DNA of 64,000 bases from Neiella marina (GTDB lineage: Bacteria; Pseudomonadota; Gammaproteobacteria; Enterobacterales; Neiellaceae): contig NZ_NGNS01000001.1 in the NCBI RefSeq assembly GCF_002165625.1, forward strand, positions 310,001 through 374,000. Reading direction: 5' to 3'. Shown in pieces: positions 16,301 through 26,874 of this stretch. A model generated the notes under the pieces. The model had not been told where the DNA came from and made no database searches. It saw only the letters and a program-made list of their open reading frames with translations. Position 1 is the stretch's first letter; each line of letters starts with the position of its first letter. The position numbers were made by a program, and so were the translations under genes.

Positions 16301-17986
16301 TTAGTAGCCAGCAGCCTGACCATCTTTGCGACTCTCAGAAGCGCCGTAATAAACACCGGTTTTGAGATCGCGCAGAATCGCTTGATAGCCGCCAAATGAT
16401 CCAGAGTTTTGCTGCAATACATGACCCCGCTTAAGCAACTGGCGGCGTGTCATAAAAGAAAACCCTTCTTCCAAACTCAACACACCACCGTCTAGCATTT
16501 CTTCGCCGGTTGGCTGCGAGGAGCCAGTGTGGAGGATCCGCGGCGCATCGCCAGCTTCTTGCAGGTTCATGCCGAAATCAACCAGGTTGATGACAATCTG
16601 GGCATGGGCTTGTGGTTGAGTCGCACCGCCCATCACGCCAAAGCTAACCCAAGGTTTGCCGTCTTTGGTAATGAAAGCAGGGATAATGGTGTGAAACGGC
16701 CGCTTACCCGGCTCATAAACATTAATATGGCCTTCCTCAAGGGCAAACAACTCACCGCGATCTTGCAGCATGAACCCCAAGTCGTCAGGCACCATACCTG
16801 AGCCCATGCCGCGATAATTGCTCTGGATTAGCGACACCATGTTGCCATGTTTATCGGCGGTGGTGAGGTAGATGGTATCGCCATGGACTATCCCTGCATC
16901 AACGCGCTTGGCCGCTTTGCTCATATCAATCAATTGCCGGCGCTTATCGGCATAGGATTTAGAAATCAACTGCGGCACAGGAATCTGATTAAAATCGGTA
17001 TCGGCGTAGTACTTGGCGCGATCGGCAAATGCTAGCTTCTTTGCTTCAACAAAAGCATGAACATAATCTGCCGAATCTAACCCCATCGCTGAGACATCAA
17101 AACCTTCCAGCACATTGAGGATTTGCAGCGCGGCAATACCTTGGCCATTGGGTGGCAACTCCCACACGTCATAACCACGATAATTAGCCGAGACGGGCTC
17201 CACCCACTCGGAGCGATGGCTGGCTAAGTCGTCATAGCTGAGAAAGCCACCGTTGGCTTTCATATAGTTAGCAATAGTTTTGGCAATATCACCTTTGTAG
17301 AACGCATCGCGGCCGCCCTTAGCGATGGCTTTGTAGGTGTTGGCCAATCTTGGGTTGGCAAATACATCGCCTTTGCCCGGGATCGCGCCACCCGGCATGT
17401 AAGTTTCAGTAAAGCCCGGATACTTGCTGAGTTTTGGTGCGCTACGGCCAAGGTAGTAAGCAATAAGCTCAGAAACCGGGAAGCCCTGCTCGGCATAATC
17501 GATAGCGGGCTGAAGAATACTGGTCATCGGTAACTTGCCAAATTTGCCATGTAGCTCAAACCAACCGTCCACGGCACCCGGAACAGAGACCGGCAGCGGT
17601 CCGTGGCTTGGGATCTTGTCTAAACCCTGCTGTTTGAAATAATCGAGAGTCAGCGATTTTGGTGATCGACCCGATGCATTGAGGCCGTACAGTTTTTCGG
17701 TTTTTGCATCCCAGACAATGGCATATAAGTCACCACCAATTCCGCAACCTGTCGGCTCTACCAGACCCAGCATGGCATTGGCGGCAATGGCTGCATCAAT
17801 GGCATTGCCACCTTGCTTCAACACATCGAGTGCCACTTGAGTGGCCAGAGGCTGGCTCGTTGCTGCCATTCCGTTAACCGCAATCACCTCCGATCGACTG
17901 GCAAAATCATGCCCAGTCACTCGATCGTAACTCCAGCCGGGCAAAGTAAAAACGGCGATGAACAGCATCCAAATGTGGCGTCGCAT
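16301..17986 (-). CDS. ggt: Gamma-glutamyltransferase (glutathione hydrolase precursor)
   Basis: 561 residues, normal family length. Signal peptide (MRRHIWMLFIAVFTLPGWS), then the N-terminal nucleophile hydrolase precursor that cleaves itself into two subunits. The nucleophile is the threonine in HGDTIYLTTADKHGN (about residue 371), beginning the small subunit. Other family marks: GGNAIDAAIAANAMLGLVEPTGCGIGGD, SVPGAVDGW and VMGGATQPQAHAQ. It cleaves gamma-glutamyl bonds of glutathione in the periplasm for cysteine and glutamate scavenging. Single gene with its promoter in the gap to 18177. Confidence 0.94.
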   Translation of the reverse strand: MRRHIWMLFIAVFTLPGWSYDRVTGHDFASRSEVIAVNGMAATSQPLATQVALDVLKQGGNAIDAAIAANAMLGLVEPTGCGIGGDLYAIVWDAKTEKLYGLNASGRSPKSLTLDYFKQQGLDKIPSHGPLPVSVPGAVDGWFELHGKFGKLPMTSILQPAIDYAEQGFPVSELIAYYLGRSAPKLSKYPGFTETYMPGGAIPGKGDVFANPRLANTYKAIAKGGRDAFYKGDIAKTIANYMKANGGFLSYDDLASHRSEWVEPVSANYRGYDVWELPPNGQGIAALQILNVLEGFDVSAMGLDSADYVHAFVEAKKLAFADRAKYYADTDFNQIPVPQLISKSYADKRRQLIDMSKAAKRVDAGIVHGDTIYLTTADKHGNMVSLIQSNYRGMGSGMVPDDLGFMLQDRGELFALEEGHINVYEPGKRPFHTIIPAFITKDGKPWVSFGVMGGATQPQAHAQIVINLVDFGMNLQEAGDAPRILHTGSSQPTGEEMLDGGVLSLEEGFSFMTRRQLLKRGHVLQQNSGSFGGYQAILRDLKTGVYYGASESRKDGQAAGY

Positions 17987-18176
17987 ATTAGCTCTCCAAT
18001 GGTAATTCGATGCCCAGCTTACGCGCTGGAAACAATAAGATCACGCTTTCGTTCAACCAGTTACGTAATCGAGTTAGGTTGGGTTTAAGTCCACAATTTT
18101 GTCAGTTTCAATTTGCCATCAGCCACAGCCCGATTAGGCTTAAAGCAGATACAGCAACTCAGCAGCGAGGCTGGCA

Positions 18177-19640
18177 GTGGCAAAAACGATTTTCTGCCGT
18201 TACCTAATCATCATGGCTTGGTCGGTGGCAGGTGTTGCGCTCTCGCTACCATCTGCGATAGCGGAAGAACTCGTTCGTATTGGCGTTATCGCTAAACGAG
18301 GATACGAAATTACCCTGATGCGCTGGCAACCGATGGCCGATTATCTGACTGGCCAGATCCCCGGCTATGAATTTGAAGTGCTGCCACTAACATTCGACCA
18401 AGTGCCGCAAGCAGTTGCTGCTGGCAACGTTCAATTTGTATTGGTCAACGCGTCGATGTACGTGCAGCTGGAACGGGATTACGGCATCACTCGCATTGCA
18501 ACACTCAAGAATCAGAAGTCGGGTAAGGTATTCTCAACATTTGGCAGCGTGATATTTAGCGACAACCGTAAATTTCAGCTTCACAAAGCCAAGCAACTCA
18601 GAAACAAGCGGATAGCAGCCGTTGACAAAGCGTCTTTGGGTGGCTGGCATATGGCCTTGAAAGTGATGCTCGACAATGGCATCGACCCAGACCATGATTT
18701 GCAGTCGGTGCAATTCAAAGGCACTCATGACCGTGTGGTGCAAGCAGTGTTGGCAGGCGAAGCCGATGTTGGCATTGTTCGCACCGACCATCTTGAGAAA
18801 ATGGCCAATGAAGGAAAAATCGATATTTCCCTGATCAGTGCCCTGCCACCACCAAACGATAGCCTCACCGGATTCCCATTTTTATTGTCAACAGAGTTAT
18901 ACCCGGAGTGGCCATTTTCTCGCGTTGCCTTTACCCCTGATGAGTTAGCCGAGAAAGTCGCCGCAGCACTCATCACAATGCCACAAAATGGCGCTGCGGC
19001 AGCAGCGAACATTGCCGGCTGGACCGTTCCATATCATTACAAACCAGTTCGTATGCTATTGCAGCAACTCAAGTTGCCACCATACGACAAAGCCAAACAA
19101 GTCGACTTAAAACAAGTCACTGAGCAATATGCCATCACGATAATCACTGCAGCTTGCACGCTATTATTATTGGCTGGCTTGCTTGTTCGTCAGCATTTAT
19201 TGACCGAAAAATTGCGCCAAAATGAACAGAATCTAAAGCGCTTTTCCCACCGCCTCAGTCTGGCAACTAAAGCCGGAAAACTCGGGGTTTGGGAGTGGCA
19301 CAAAAACCAAAAGGAGCTGATTTGGGATCAGCAAATGTATCAGCTATTCGAAGTTTCAGCTGATAGCGATACGCCAATCGAGAATCAGTGGCTAGCCAAA
19401 GTCCACCCAGATGATTATCAAATGGTGCTGGATCACCTAACCGAACTGCGTTTGGCAGGCGACCAATTACATTGTCAGTTTCGTATCATATTAGCCAACG
19501 GCAGTCTGCGTACCATTCGCAGCGCATGCGTCATAGCACCGGCAACAGAACGATTCGATTCATACATGGTCGGCGTAAGTTGGGAGGTAGCAAGCAACTC
19601 GTTGGCGGAGATGAATGAGTCGCGGGCTGGAAGGCCATAG
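18177..19640 (+). CDS. PhnD-type periplasmic sensor with PAS domain, output domain missing
   Basis: 487 residues. Signal peptide, a PhnD/phosphonate-binding-like domain (residues ~30-310: VRIGVIAKRGYEITLMRWQPMADYL, read in two pieces), a transmembrane helix (~322-341), a short coiled segment, and a PAS domain (~350-475: GVWEWHKNQKELIWDQQMY). Proteins of this layout normally continue into a histidine kinase or GGDEF domain; this one stops just after the PAS domain. The start is a GTG with GCGAGG upstream. A converging terminator and GH5 gene follow within 50 bp, so the 3' end may have been lost. Ligand unknown. Confidence 0.85.
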   Translation: MAKTIFCRYLIIMAWSVAGVALSLPSAIAEELVRIGVIAKRGYEITLMRWQPMADYLTGQIPGYEFEVLPLTFDQVPQAVAAGNVQFVLVNASMYVQLERDYGITRIATLKNQKSGKVFSTFGSVIFSDNRKFQLHKAKQLRNKRIAAVDKASLGGWHMALKVMLDNGIDPDHDLQSVQFKGTHDRVVQAVLAGEADVGIVRTDHLEKMANEGKIDISLISALPPPNDSLTGFPFLLSTELYPEWPFSRVAFTPDELAEKVAAALITMPQNGAAAAANIAGWTVPYHYKPVRMLLQQLKLPPYDKAKQVDLKQVTEQYAITIITAACTLLLLAGLLVRQHLLTEKLRQNEQNLKRFSHRLSLATKAGKLGVWEWHKNQKELIWDQQMYQLFEVSADSDTPIENQWLAKVHPDDYQMVLDHLTELRLAGDQLHCQFRIILANGSLRTIRSACVIAPATERFDSYMVGVSWEVASNSLAEMNESRAGRP

Positions 19641-19644
19641 CCCA

Positions 19645-19668
19645 TAAAAACCGGCCACAAGGCCGGTT
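19645..19668 (-). terminator. Terminator of the GH5 gene
   Basis: AACCGGCC/GGCCGGTT with loop ACAA and, on the minus strand, a run of five Ts. It separates the GH5 gene from the convergent sensor gene. Confidence 0.85.
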
Positions 19669-19690
19669 CATCAAACAAACAACACAAGCT

Positions 19691-20902
19691 TTAATAGTCG
19701 GCAGCAGAGCCGCGCACGACGCAAGAAGCACTGTTCTCCCAACCCCAGCCGTCGCCATCAGGATCGTTTGACGCGTCAGCGCAATAAGGGAAGCCATTTG
19801 GCGCATTGCCACCAGCCACCACAATACAGCTTTGGTTATTCTCCCAGCCCCAGCCATCGCCATCTGGGTCAACAGCTGCGGAGCTGCAGGTTGGGTAGTC
19901 TCCCGAACCACCGCCGGAACCACCTCCTGATTGACCGGTGTAAACACCGGCCAGTACCGACGTGCTGCTAATACCATTGCTGCCATTAACTAGGGTATTG
20001 CCCCAACCACTGAGGCTGTTGGCATTCCAGTTGTTGACGATATCCAAATCAGCGGTACTGGCATCGTTTCCAGACCATGACCAGCCCAAATAGCCCACAC
20101 CCAGGGTTTCAGCGCGCTCCATGATCGAGGCTTCATCAACGTTTGAGCCTTTGTGAGTTGAAGCAAACTCACCTACCACTAACGGCATGCCATTGTTGGC
20201 AAAGCTAGTCATGTAATTGTTGATGGTGTTGTAGCTGTTGTAGACCTCATACATGTGGACACTGAACACAACATTTTTATCTGGGTCGGCATTGAACACA
20301 GTCTGAGCATTGTCACGCATGACATTTTGCCAATCTTGCCCCCAGTTCGGCGCATCAACCATTAAGGTGTGGCTGAAACCGGCATTGCGCAATCGCGTAA
20401 TCGCCGCTTTGTGACCATCAATCCAAGCGCTCGCCGACTGGCCATTACCAAAAGGTTCGTTACCAATATTGATGATGACGTAATCTTCCTCGCCAACCAG
20501 CTCATTCTTCATGCTGATCCAATAGTCAACCGCTGAAGCCAATGTCGCAGCAGCACTGTCTTCGCCGTAGCCAGTGGTATCGTGGACTTCGAGCACGGCT
20601 ACCAGTTTTTCGGCTTTGGCTTTCTGGATGATATTGCGAATATCGCTGGCACCGTTGTAGGTCCAGCGGTGACCGTTGCTCAATACCACTCGAACCGTAT
20701 TGGAGCCCGTATTGGCGATACCACTCATTGCGCCATCCAGTTGCGAGGTATACCAAGTGTGGGCATGGTTAATCCCCCGCATGACAAATTTATTGCCATT
20801 GCCATCGTAGAGATCGCCACCAGAGACATAAAAGCCTGCACAAGCTGCAGAAGAAAGGCTTAGCGCACATAGCGCCAGCGCTGATTGTGTGATTTTTTTC
20901 AT
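19691..20902 (-). CDS. GH5 endo-beta-mannanase-like enzyme with two CBM10 modules
   Basis: 403 residues: signal peptide (cleavage near CAGF, residue ~22), a GH5 barrel (residues ~25-320) of the subfamily-8 mannanase type (GFYVSGGDLYDGNGNKFVMRG, read in pieces), a Ser-Gly linker, and two CBM10-like modules, each with the DPDGDGWGWEN core and paired cysteines. Catalytic residues: acid/base Glu149 in INIGNEP and nucleophile Glu244 in VVGEFAS. It would be secreted and bind cellulose-rich walls while cutting beta-mannan. Two LacI-type operators lie upstream and a terminator downstream. Confidence 0.9.
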   Translation of the reverse strand: MKKITQSALALCALSLSSAACAGFYVSGGDLYDGNGNKFVMRGINHAHTWYTSQLDGAMSGIANTGSNTVRVVLSNGHRWTYNGASDIRNIIQKAKAEKLVAVLEVHDTTGYGEDSAAATLASAVDYWISMKNELVGEEDYVIINIGNEPFGNGQSASAWIDGHKAAITRLRNAGFSHTLMVDAPNWGQDWQNVMRDNAQTVFNADPDKNVVFSVHMYEVYNSYNTINNYMTSFANNGMPLVVGEFASTHKGSNVDEASIMERAETLGVGYLGWSWSGNDASTADLDIVNNWNANSLSGWGNTLVNGSNGISSTSVLAGVYTGQSGGGSGGGSGDYPTCSSAAVDPDGDGWGWENNQSCIVVAGGNAPNGFPYCADASNDPDGDGWGWENSASCVVRGSAADY

Positions 20903-20985
20903 CGGGTTACCGTTTTAATTGTTTTTTGACTTTGAACATCCACCTCTGTCTTGAACGCAAAACGCTCAAACTACGACCGACAAAA

Positions 20986-20999
20986 TGTAAACGGTTACC
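20986..20999. promoter_or_regulatory. LacI-type operator, GH5 proximal
   Basis: TGTAAACGGTTACC, 84 bp upstream of the GH5 start. It is the same length and symmetry as the glucan-locus operator but differs in the centre (AACGGT instead of AGCGCT), so a different LacI-family protein is likely. Confidence 0.65.
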
Positions 21000-21115
21000 A
21001 TCAATTCGTTAAATTCATGCTTAACAAAAAACCACAAAAAATGATCATTTTTAGCAAAATAAGATCGAAATCACTGTTAAAACCAAAAATAAAAACAAAT
21101 CAAAATGACACTATA

Positions 21116-21129
21116 TGTAAACGGTTACT
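21116..21129. promoter_or_regulatory. LacI-type operator, GH5 distal
   Basis: TGTAAACGGTTACT, identical to the proximal site over 13 bases and exactly 130 bp away centre to centre. The spacing allows DNA looping. Confidence 0.65.
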
Positions 21130-21172
21130 TATTATCTCAATTGATCGTAACGAGCTGACTGATGGCCAAGGC

Positions 21173-21200
21173 AAAAAAACCGCCTCAATGGAGGCGGTTT
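21173..21200 (-). terminator. Rho-independent terminator of pntB
   Basis: AAACCGCCTC/GAGGCGGTTT with loop of four, followed on the minus strand by a T-run. Confidence 0.92.
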
Positions 21201-21223
21201 CTAATATCGATTTAGCGAGCGAA

Positions 21224-22624
21224 TTACAGCGCTTTGTTGATGTTATCAACCGAGGCTTTGGCATCGCCAAACAGCATCCACGAATTCTCTTTGAAGAACA
21301 ATGGGTTTTGCACACCAGCATAACCAGTGTTCATAGAACGCTTAAACACAATCACTTCTTTAGCATTCCAAACTTCCAATACTGGCATACCAGCAATCGG
21401 ACTGTTTGGATCGTCTTGCGCTGCAGGGTTCACCGTGTCATTGGCACCGATCACCAAAACCACATCCGTTTCAGGGAAGTCATCATTGATTTCGTCCATT
21501 TCCAACACGATGTCATATGGCACTTTGGCTTCAGCCAACAGCACGTTCATGTGACCCGGCAGACGACCGGCAACCGGGTGAATACCAAAGCGAACATCAA
21601 CACCGGCATCACGCAGCTTTTGGGTGATCTCAGCCACTGGATATTGCGCCTGCGCAACCGCCATGCCGTAACCTGGGGTAATGATCACTGAGTTAGCATT
21701 CTTGAGGATTTCCGCCACTTCTTCAGCTGACGTTTCCTTGTGCTCACCCTGATCTTCGTCACCGCCTGAACTTGAACCATCGGTACCAAAACCACCGGCA
21801 ATCACGCTAATGAACGAGCGGTTCATCGCTTTACACATGATGTAAGACAGAATCGCACCTGACGAGCCAACCAAGGCACCTGTTACGATCAGCAAGTCGT
21901 TGCTGAGCATGAAACCGGCAGCCGCTGCGGCCCAACCTGAGTAGGAGTTGAGCATTGACACAACCACAGGCATGTCAGCACCACCGATGGACGCTACCAA
22001 GTGCCAGCCAAACGCAAAGGCAATCAGAGTCATCACGATCAACGGCCAAGTCACACCGCCTTGTTGCACGAAGTGAATCATCAGCACGGTTGAGAACACA
22101 ATCGCCATCAGGTTGAGCTTGTGCTTGAACGGAATGCTCAGTGGCTTGGACGACATAATGCCGCGCAACTTGCCGAAAGCGACAATTGAGCCGGTAAAGG
22201 TCACCGCACCGATGAAGACGCCTAAGAAGACTTCTGTGAGGTGAATGTTGACCACTGCAGAATCCATCGCCAGCTTTTCAAACTCGGATAGATTGTGGTG
22301 TTCAAAGTAGCTGTTGAAGCCAACCAGCACCGCCGCTAAACCAACGAAGCTGTGAAGAACCGCCACCAATTCTGGCATTTCGGTCATTTCAACTTTCAGT
22401 GCCAAGCGGATACCAATGATGGCACCGATCACCATGGCCACCACGATGTAGCCAACGCCGCTGACTTTCGGGTCTAAAATAGTCGCCACCAAGGCGATGG
22501 TCATACCGGCAATACCATACCAGTTACCAGCTTTGGCGGTTTCTTGCTTGGACAGGCCAGCAAGCGACAAGATAAATAACAGGGCAGAAACAATGTATGC
22601 CGCAGTAACTAATCCTTGAGACAT
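21224..22624 (-). CDS. pntB: NAD(P) transhydrogenase subunit beta
   Basis: 466 residues, as in E. coli. N-terminal half has eight or nine membrane helices; C-terminal half is the NADP(H)-binding domain III with [38 protein letters not shown] (read in pieces) and [11 protein letters not shown]. With PntA it couples hydride transfer between NADH and NADP+ to proton movement, supplying NADPH. It follows pntA by five bases and ends at a strong terminator. Confidence 0.97.
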   Translation of the reverse strand: MSQGLVTAAYIVSALLFILSLAGLSKQETAKAGNWYGIAGMTIALVATILDPKVSGVGYIVVAMVIGAIIGIRLALKVEMTEMPELVAVLHSFVGLAAVLVGFNSYFEHHNLSEFEKLAMDSAVVNIHLTEVFLGVFIGAVTFTGSIVAFGKLRGIMSSKPLSIPFKHKLNLMAIVFSTVLMIHFVQQGGVTWPLIVMTLIAFAFGWHLVASIGGADMPVVVSMLNSYSGWAAAAAGFMLSNDLLIVTGALVGSSGAILSYIMCKAMNRSFISVIAGGFGTDGSSSGGDEDQGEHKETSAEEVAEILKNANSVIITPGYGMAVAQAQYPVAEITQKLRDAGVDVRFGIHPVAGRLPGHMNVLLAEAKVPYDIVLEMDEINDDFPETDVVLVIGANDTVNPAAQDDPNSPIAGMPVLEVWNAKEVIVFKRSMNTGYAGVQNPLFFKENSWMLFGDAKASVDNINKAL

Positions 22625-22629
22625 TCTGC

Positions 22630-24171
22630 TTACTCCCCTTTACTGAACATCTTCAACATCCGGTGGGTGACGGTAAAGCCCCCGAAGATGTTAATGGCGG
22701 CAATCAATACCGCTATAAAGGCCAACACAGTGATCAGCCAGCCCTCAAGCCCGACCTGCAATAACGCACCAACAATAATGATGCCGGAAATCGCATTGGT
22801 CACACTCATCAGCGGGGTGTGCAAGGCATGGGTGACATTCCATACCACGTAGTAACCGACCACACAGGCCAGAATGAACACAGTGAAGTGGGCAAGAAAA
22901 TCAGCCGGCGCAACACTACCAACCCAGCCGAAGGCAGCAACACCGGCGGCAGCAAGAGCAGGCTTCAACCAAGGCTTCGGCGCTTTTGGCTCTTCTTTCA
23001 CTGGCTCTGGTTTTGGTTCAGCTTTCGGCGCAGCGCTCACTTGAATCGGAGGAGGAGGGAAAGTGACTTCACCTTCTTTCACCGAGGTCACACCGCGGAT
23101 CACCACATCTTCAAAGTCGATGTCGATGTTGCCGTCTTTTTCTTTGCACAGCAGCTTCAACAAATTAACCAAGTTGGTGCCGTAAAGCTGGCTTGATTGA
23201 CCCGGCAAGCGCGATGGCAAATCGGTGTAACCAATAATGGTGACATCTTCTTTAACCACGACTTTTTCAGGTTCAGTCAACTCACAGTTACCACCGGTTG
23301 CGGCAGCCAAGTCAACGATCACGCTGCCTGGCTTCATCAGTTGCACCATGTCTTCGAGGATCAGCTTAGGCGCTGGTTTACCCGGAATGAGTGCGGTAGT
23401 GATAATGATGTCAACTTCTTTGGCTTGCTCGCGGAACAAGGCCATTTCCGCGGCAATAAATTCTTCTGACATGACTTTGGCGTAACCATCACCAGAGCCT
23501 GCTTCTTCTTCAAAGTCGAGCTCTAAGAACTCGGCACCCATGGAGTTAATTTGTTCTTTCACTTCTGGGCGAGTATCAAAGGCGCGTACTTCGGCACCTA
23601 GGCTACCGGCAGCACCAATTGCAGCCAAACCGGCAACACCTGCACCAATCACCAATACTTTGGCCGGTGGCACTTTACCTGCGGCAGTGATTTGGCCGGT
23701 GAAGAAGCGGCCAAAGTGGTGGGCCGATTCAACCACGGCGCGATAACCGGCAATGTTGGCCATTGAACTTAATGCGTCGAGTGATTGGGCACGGGAGATC
23801 CGTGGCACCATATCCATCGCCATCGCACTGACTTTGTTCTCCGCCAGTTTGTTCAATAACGCTTCATTCTGGGCAGGCCAGATGAAGCTGATCAACAATG
23901 CACCCTCTTTCAGTTGATCGGCTTCGTGACCGTCAGCGGTCTCTATCGGACCATTAACTTTTAGGACGATGTCACTTTGCCAAGCCGTTTGACGATCGAC
24001 GACTTTAGCGCCTGCTTGTTCGTATGCCTCATTACTGAGGCTGGAGGCAAGTCCCGCATCCGCTTCAACCACCACGTCAAAGCCAAGCTTAAGCAGCTGG
24101 GCAATGCTGGTGGGAGTCGCAGCAACACGTTTCTCGTTGTTTGCGATTTCCTGTGGAATCCCGATTTGCAT
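22630..24171 (-). CDS. pntA: NAD(P) transhydrogenase subunit alpha
   Basis: 513 residues in one polypeptide, the enterobacterial form. The N-terminal NAD(H) domain I shows [43 protein letters not shown] (read in pieces) and [15 protein letters not shown]; a Pro/Lys/Glu-rich linker (residues ~375-405) leads to four C-terminal membrane helices. First gene of the pntAB operon. The ATG is preceded by a weak ribosome site. Confidence 0.97.
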   Translation of the reverse strand: MQIGIPQEIANNEKRVAATPTSIAQLLKLGFDVVVEADAGLASSLSNEAYEQAGAKVVDRQTAWQSDIVLKVNGPIETADGHEADQLKEGALLISFIWPAQNEALLNKLAENKVSAMAMDMVPRISRAQSLDALSSMANIAGYRAVVESAHHFGRFFTGQITAAGKVPPAKVLVIGAGVAGLAAIGAAGSLGAEVRAFDTRPEVKEQINSMGAEFLELDFEEEAGSGDGYAKVMSEEFIAAEMALFREQAKEVDIIITTALIPGKPAPKLILEDMVQLMKPGSVIVDLAAATGGNCELTEPEKVVVKEDVTIIGYTDLPSRLPGQSSQLYGTNLVNLLKLLCKEKDGNIDIDFEDVVIRGVTSVKEGEVTFPPPPIQVSAAPKAEPKPEPVKEEPKAPKPWLKPALAAAGVAAFGWVGSVAPADFLAHFTVFILACVVGYYVVWNVTHALHTPLMSVTNAISGIIIVGALLQVGLEGWLITVLAFIAVLIAAINIFGGFTVTHRMLKMFSKGE

Positions 24172-24724
24172 GAGATGGTTCCTAATTGTACTGGTACTCT
24201 GTCACACCCCTATGGCTTGTTGCTAAAACGGAGTGTGAAAAACAGGCGTTCTTTATCAGTCATTTACCTTGGTAAAAAATTGACCAAGAACAACCCCATG
24301 TGGCTTTTTAACGCTGTAAGCTTGTTGTTGGACCTGTTATGAACGACTTTCATTCGGCTAACGGCCCGTTATTATAGTTGCTCATTTGTAGTTACTGATT
24401 GCAGCGACTATTTGGGCAACTTCACTTACCTGTAGGACAAAGTCAACGGGCATCATACCGGCAAGTGAAAAAATATGCATCAAAAATGACTATTTAGTCA
24501 CAATCATTTAGTTATTTTCTTATCTCAAACTTATTTTAAGCAACAAAAACAAACTATTACCAAATAGACGGCCATTCATTTGTTACCCACTATCGGGTCG
24601 CCGTAATACTCTCTCGCGCACCACATCAGCAACAAATCCAAACATCAATGGCATAAACCCGCAGCGGAACTTTTGAGTGTGTTAAAGTGCTGCCAGCACC
24701 GTTGTTCACTTTTTGCGAGTTTGT
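24172..24724. other. Long divergent promoter region, pntA to epd
   Basis: 553 bp without a gene. It is AT-rich around 24480-24590. I see no clear operator, hairpin with T-run or repeat here; short open frames lack start context. Confidence 0.5.
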
Positions 24725-25810
24725 ATGTCCATGCAGTTTCCCAGCTTAGATAAACCCCTTCGAATTGCCATCAACGGCTTTGGCCGCATTGGCCGCAGTG
24801 CCTTTCGGGCCCTGTATGAGTCTGGGTTGAGGGATTACATGCAATTAGTGGCGATTAACGAACTGGCGACCCCAGAAGCGATTCGCCACCTGACTCAATA
24901 CGACACTACTCACGGCCGATTCTTTTTGCCGGTCAGCATTGGTGAGGGTGTGCTTTGGGTCGAAGAAGATGCCATTGCCCTCACTCACGAAGCTGATCCA
25001 GAGCAGTTGCCATGGGAAGAGTTGCAAGTGGATATCGTCCTTGAGTGCACTGGCGTGTTACACAGTCGCGAGGATGCCGAAAAACACATCACCGCGGGTG
25101 CCAAAAAGGTGATCTTTAGTCACCCCGCCGATGCTGATGTTGATGCCACCATTGTCTTTGGCGTCAACCAACATGAATTGCAGCCGCAACACACCATTGT
25201 TTCCAATGCTTCTTGCACGACCAATTGCTGCGTGCCGGTACTCAGTGTGCTGGATGAAGTATTTGGCATCGAGCGCGGTGCCATTACGACCATACACTCA
25301 ATGATGCATGACCAGGTGGTGATCGACGCCTACCATCACGACTTGCGTCGTACTCGTGCCGCCAGCCAGTCGATTATTCCGGTCGACACCAAGCTAGCTC
25401 GGGGCATTGAGCGGGTGCTGCCTCACCTCGAAAACAAGTTCGAAGCGATCGCCGTACGGGTGCCAACCACCAATGTCACCGCCATGGATATTTCGCTAAC
25501 GCTGTCGACGCGGGTCGATGTTGCCAGTATTAACGCCATGTTGAAGCAAGCCTCTGAAGAGCGCTTTATCGGCATCATGGATTACACCGAAGATGCCGTG
25601 GTATCGGCTGACTTTAATCACGATGAGCACTCAGTCATTGTCGATGGCAGCCAAACCCGAGTATCAGACGGTCATTTGGTGAAGTTGCTGATCTGGTGCG
25701 ATAACGAATGGGGCTACGCCAATCGCATGCTCGACACTTGCCTGGCGCTTGCCACCATCACCGCCAACGCCGATGCTCAGCAAGATGATGAACCAGACGA
25801 CGATGAGTGA
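24725..25810 (+). CDS. epd: D-erythrose-4-phosphate dehydrogenase
   Basis: 361 residues of the GAPDH family. It oxidises erythrose-4-phosphate to 4-phosphoerythronate for pyridoxal phosphate synthesis. NAD motif INGFGRIGR near the N-terminus, catalytic Cys164 in SNASCTTNC, followed by Epd-specific features [14 protein letters not shown] and [12 protein letters not shown] that separate it from GapA. The C-terminal tail is unusually acidic ([10 protein letters not shown]). Starts at 24725 or 24731; a TTG further upstream is less likely. In E. coli epd is followed by pgk and fbaA; here a terminator and an unrelated convergent gene follow. Confidence 0.93.
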   Translation: MSMQFPSLDKPLRIAINGFGRIGRSAFRALYESGLRDYMQLVAINELATPEAIRHLTQYDTTHGRFFLPVSIGEGVLWVEEDAIALTHEADPEQLPWEELQVDIVLECTGVLHSREDAEKHITAGAKKVIFSHPADADVDATIVFGVNQHELQPQHTIVSNASCTTNCCVPVLSVLDEVFGIERGAITTIHSMMHDQVVIDAYHHDLRRTRAASQSIIPVDTKLARGIERVLPHLENKFEAIAVRVPTTNVTAMDISLTLSTRVDVASINAMLKQASEERFIGIMDYTEDAVVSADFNHDEHSVIVDGSQTRVSDGHLVKLLIWCDNEWGYANRMLDTCLALATITANADAQQDDEPDDDE

Positions 25811-25821
25811 TAATCATTGAT

Positions 25822-25849
25822 AAAAGGGCTGCCACTTGGCAGCCCTTTT
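25822..25849. terminator. Bidirectional Rho-independent terminator
   Basis: AAAAGGGCTGCC/GGCAGCCCTTTT, loop ACTT, between convergent epd and the DMT transporter. Confidence 0.93.
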
Positions 25850-25878
25850 AACTTGAAGTGAATCGATGTCGAGGTTTG

Positions 25879-26835
25879 CTAAGTGCTTGCTCGCTGGTGT
25901 AACGTCAGCCACAACACACTGCCAGTAACCATCAATAAGCCAATGGCCTGACCCCAACCAAAGGGTTCATTCAAAATAAGGTAAGCCATGACTGCGGTAC
26001 TGACAGGGCCAATCGAACTGGTCACTGAGGCTTGATCGGCACCGATTCGACGAATGGCCTCACTGAACAAGTACCCAGGGATCACCGTCGCCATAATCGC
26101 CATGTATACCGCATGCCAATAGACTTCTACCGGCTGCGCAAACAGGGCGCTTAGATCTGCAGTGACGCCGTAGTAAAGCAGCGCCGCGGCGCTTGCCGAT
26201 GACATCACCACGCTGCTGAAGATGCCCGCGCCAAACCATTGGATCATGCGTTTGCTGCACAAGGTATAAAAGGCAAAGCAAACGGCGGATCCCAATACCA
26301 ACAACACGCCAGTGACAGTGCCTTCGCTATTGATGCTGAGTTCAGACCACATGCTCACCGCTATGCCAAGCCAACAGCAGGGGATGGTCCACAACAACGG
26401 TCGGTGAAAGGTCATGCCAAACAGGCTGCAGCCAAGCAAGACAACCAATAGCGGGTAGCTGAATAACACCACCCGCTCGAGTTGCGCGCTGATGTAGCTC
26501 AGACCAATAAAGTCCAACAAGCTAGCGATGAAATAACCCAAAATCCCGATTCCGATGACGGCTAACCCTTGTTTGCTCCACAGATGATGAGTTGTATTTG
26601 TTCGGCGCGACCATTGCAGCCCCAGGATCACCAAGCTAAATGGCAGCGTGAATGCCATGCGCAGCGCCAACAAGGTGGTTGCATCAACCCCGTATTGGAA
26701 CGCCAATTTGATCGAAATGGCTTTGCTTGAGAACAGTGCTGCAGATGCAACACACAGCAGAGAGCCCAGCAAAGCCGAGCGATTTGGCCGCGCCAAACTC
26801 GGCGGTGGCTTATCAGTGCATGTTTCTGTGGTCAT
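25879..26835 (-). CDS. DMT superfamily (EamA) transporter
   Basis: 318 residues with about ten hydrophobic segments and the two EamA repeats: LLGSLLCVASAALFSSKAIS at the N-terminus and VTGVLLVLGSAVCFAFYTLC in the middle. Such proteins export amino acids, nucleosides or related metabolites across the inner membrane; the substrate is not shown. GGGAGG lies eight bases before the ATG. The leader contains an unusual hairpin pair (26875-26914). Confidence 0.88.
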   Translation of the reverse strand: MTTETCTDKPPPSLARPNRSALLGSLLCVASAALFSSKAISIKLAFQYGVDATTLLALRMAFTLPFSLVILGLQWSRRTNTTHHLWSKQGLAVIGIGILGYFIASLLDFIGLSYISAQLERVVLFSYPLLVVLLGCSLFGMTFHRPLLWTIPCCWLGIAVSMWSELSINSEGTVTGVLLVLGSAVCFAFYTLCSKRMIQWFGAGIFSSVVMSSASAAALLYYGVTADLSALFAQPVEVYWHAVYMAIMATVIPGYLFSEAIRRIGADQASVTSSIGPVSTAVMAYLILNEPFGWGQAIGLLMVTGSVLWLTLHQRAST

Positions 26836-26874
26836 AGTTCGCCTCCCTAGCGGTTAGTTAACCTTTGCTGATAG

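Larger units (their letters stand above)
20903..21223. other. Promoter region of the GH5 gene and 3' end of pntB
   Basis: 321 bp, AT-rich. It holds two copies of TGTAAACGGTTAC and the pntB terminator. No gene is supported. Confidence 0.7.

Noticed and set aside
20951-21691. 246-codon plus-strand open frame
   Set aside because: It crosses the GH5 operators and the pntB terminator and then runs antisense to pntB; composition is Asn/His-rich noise.
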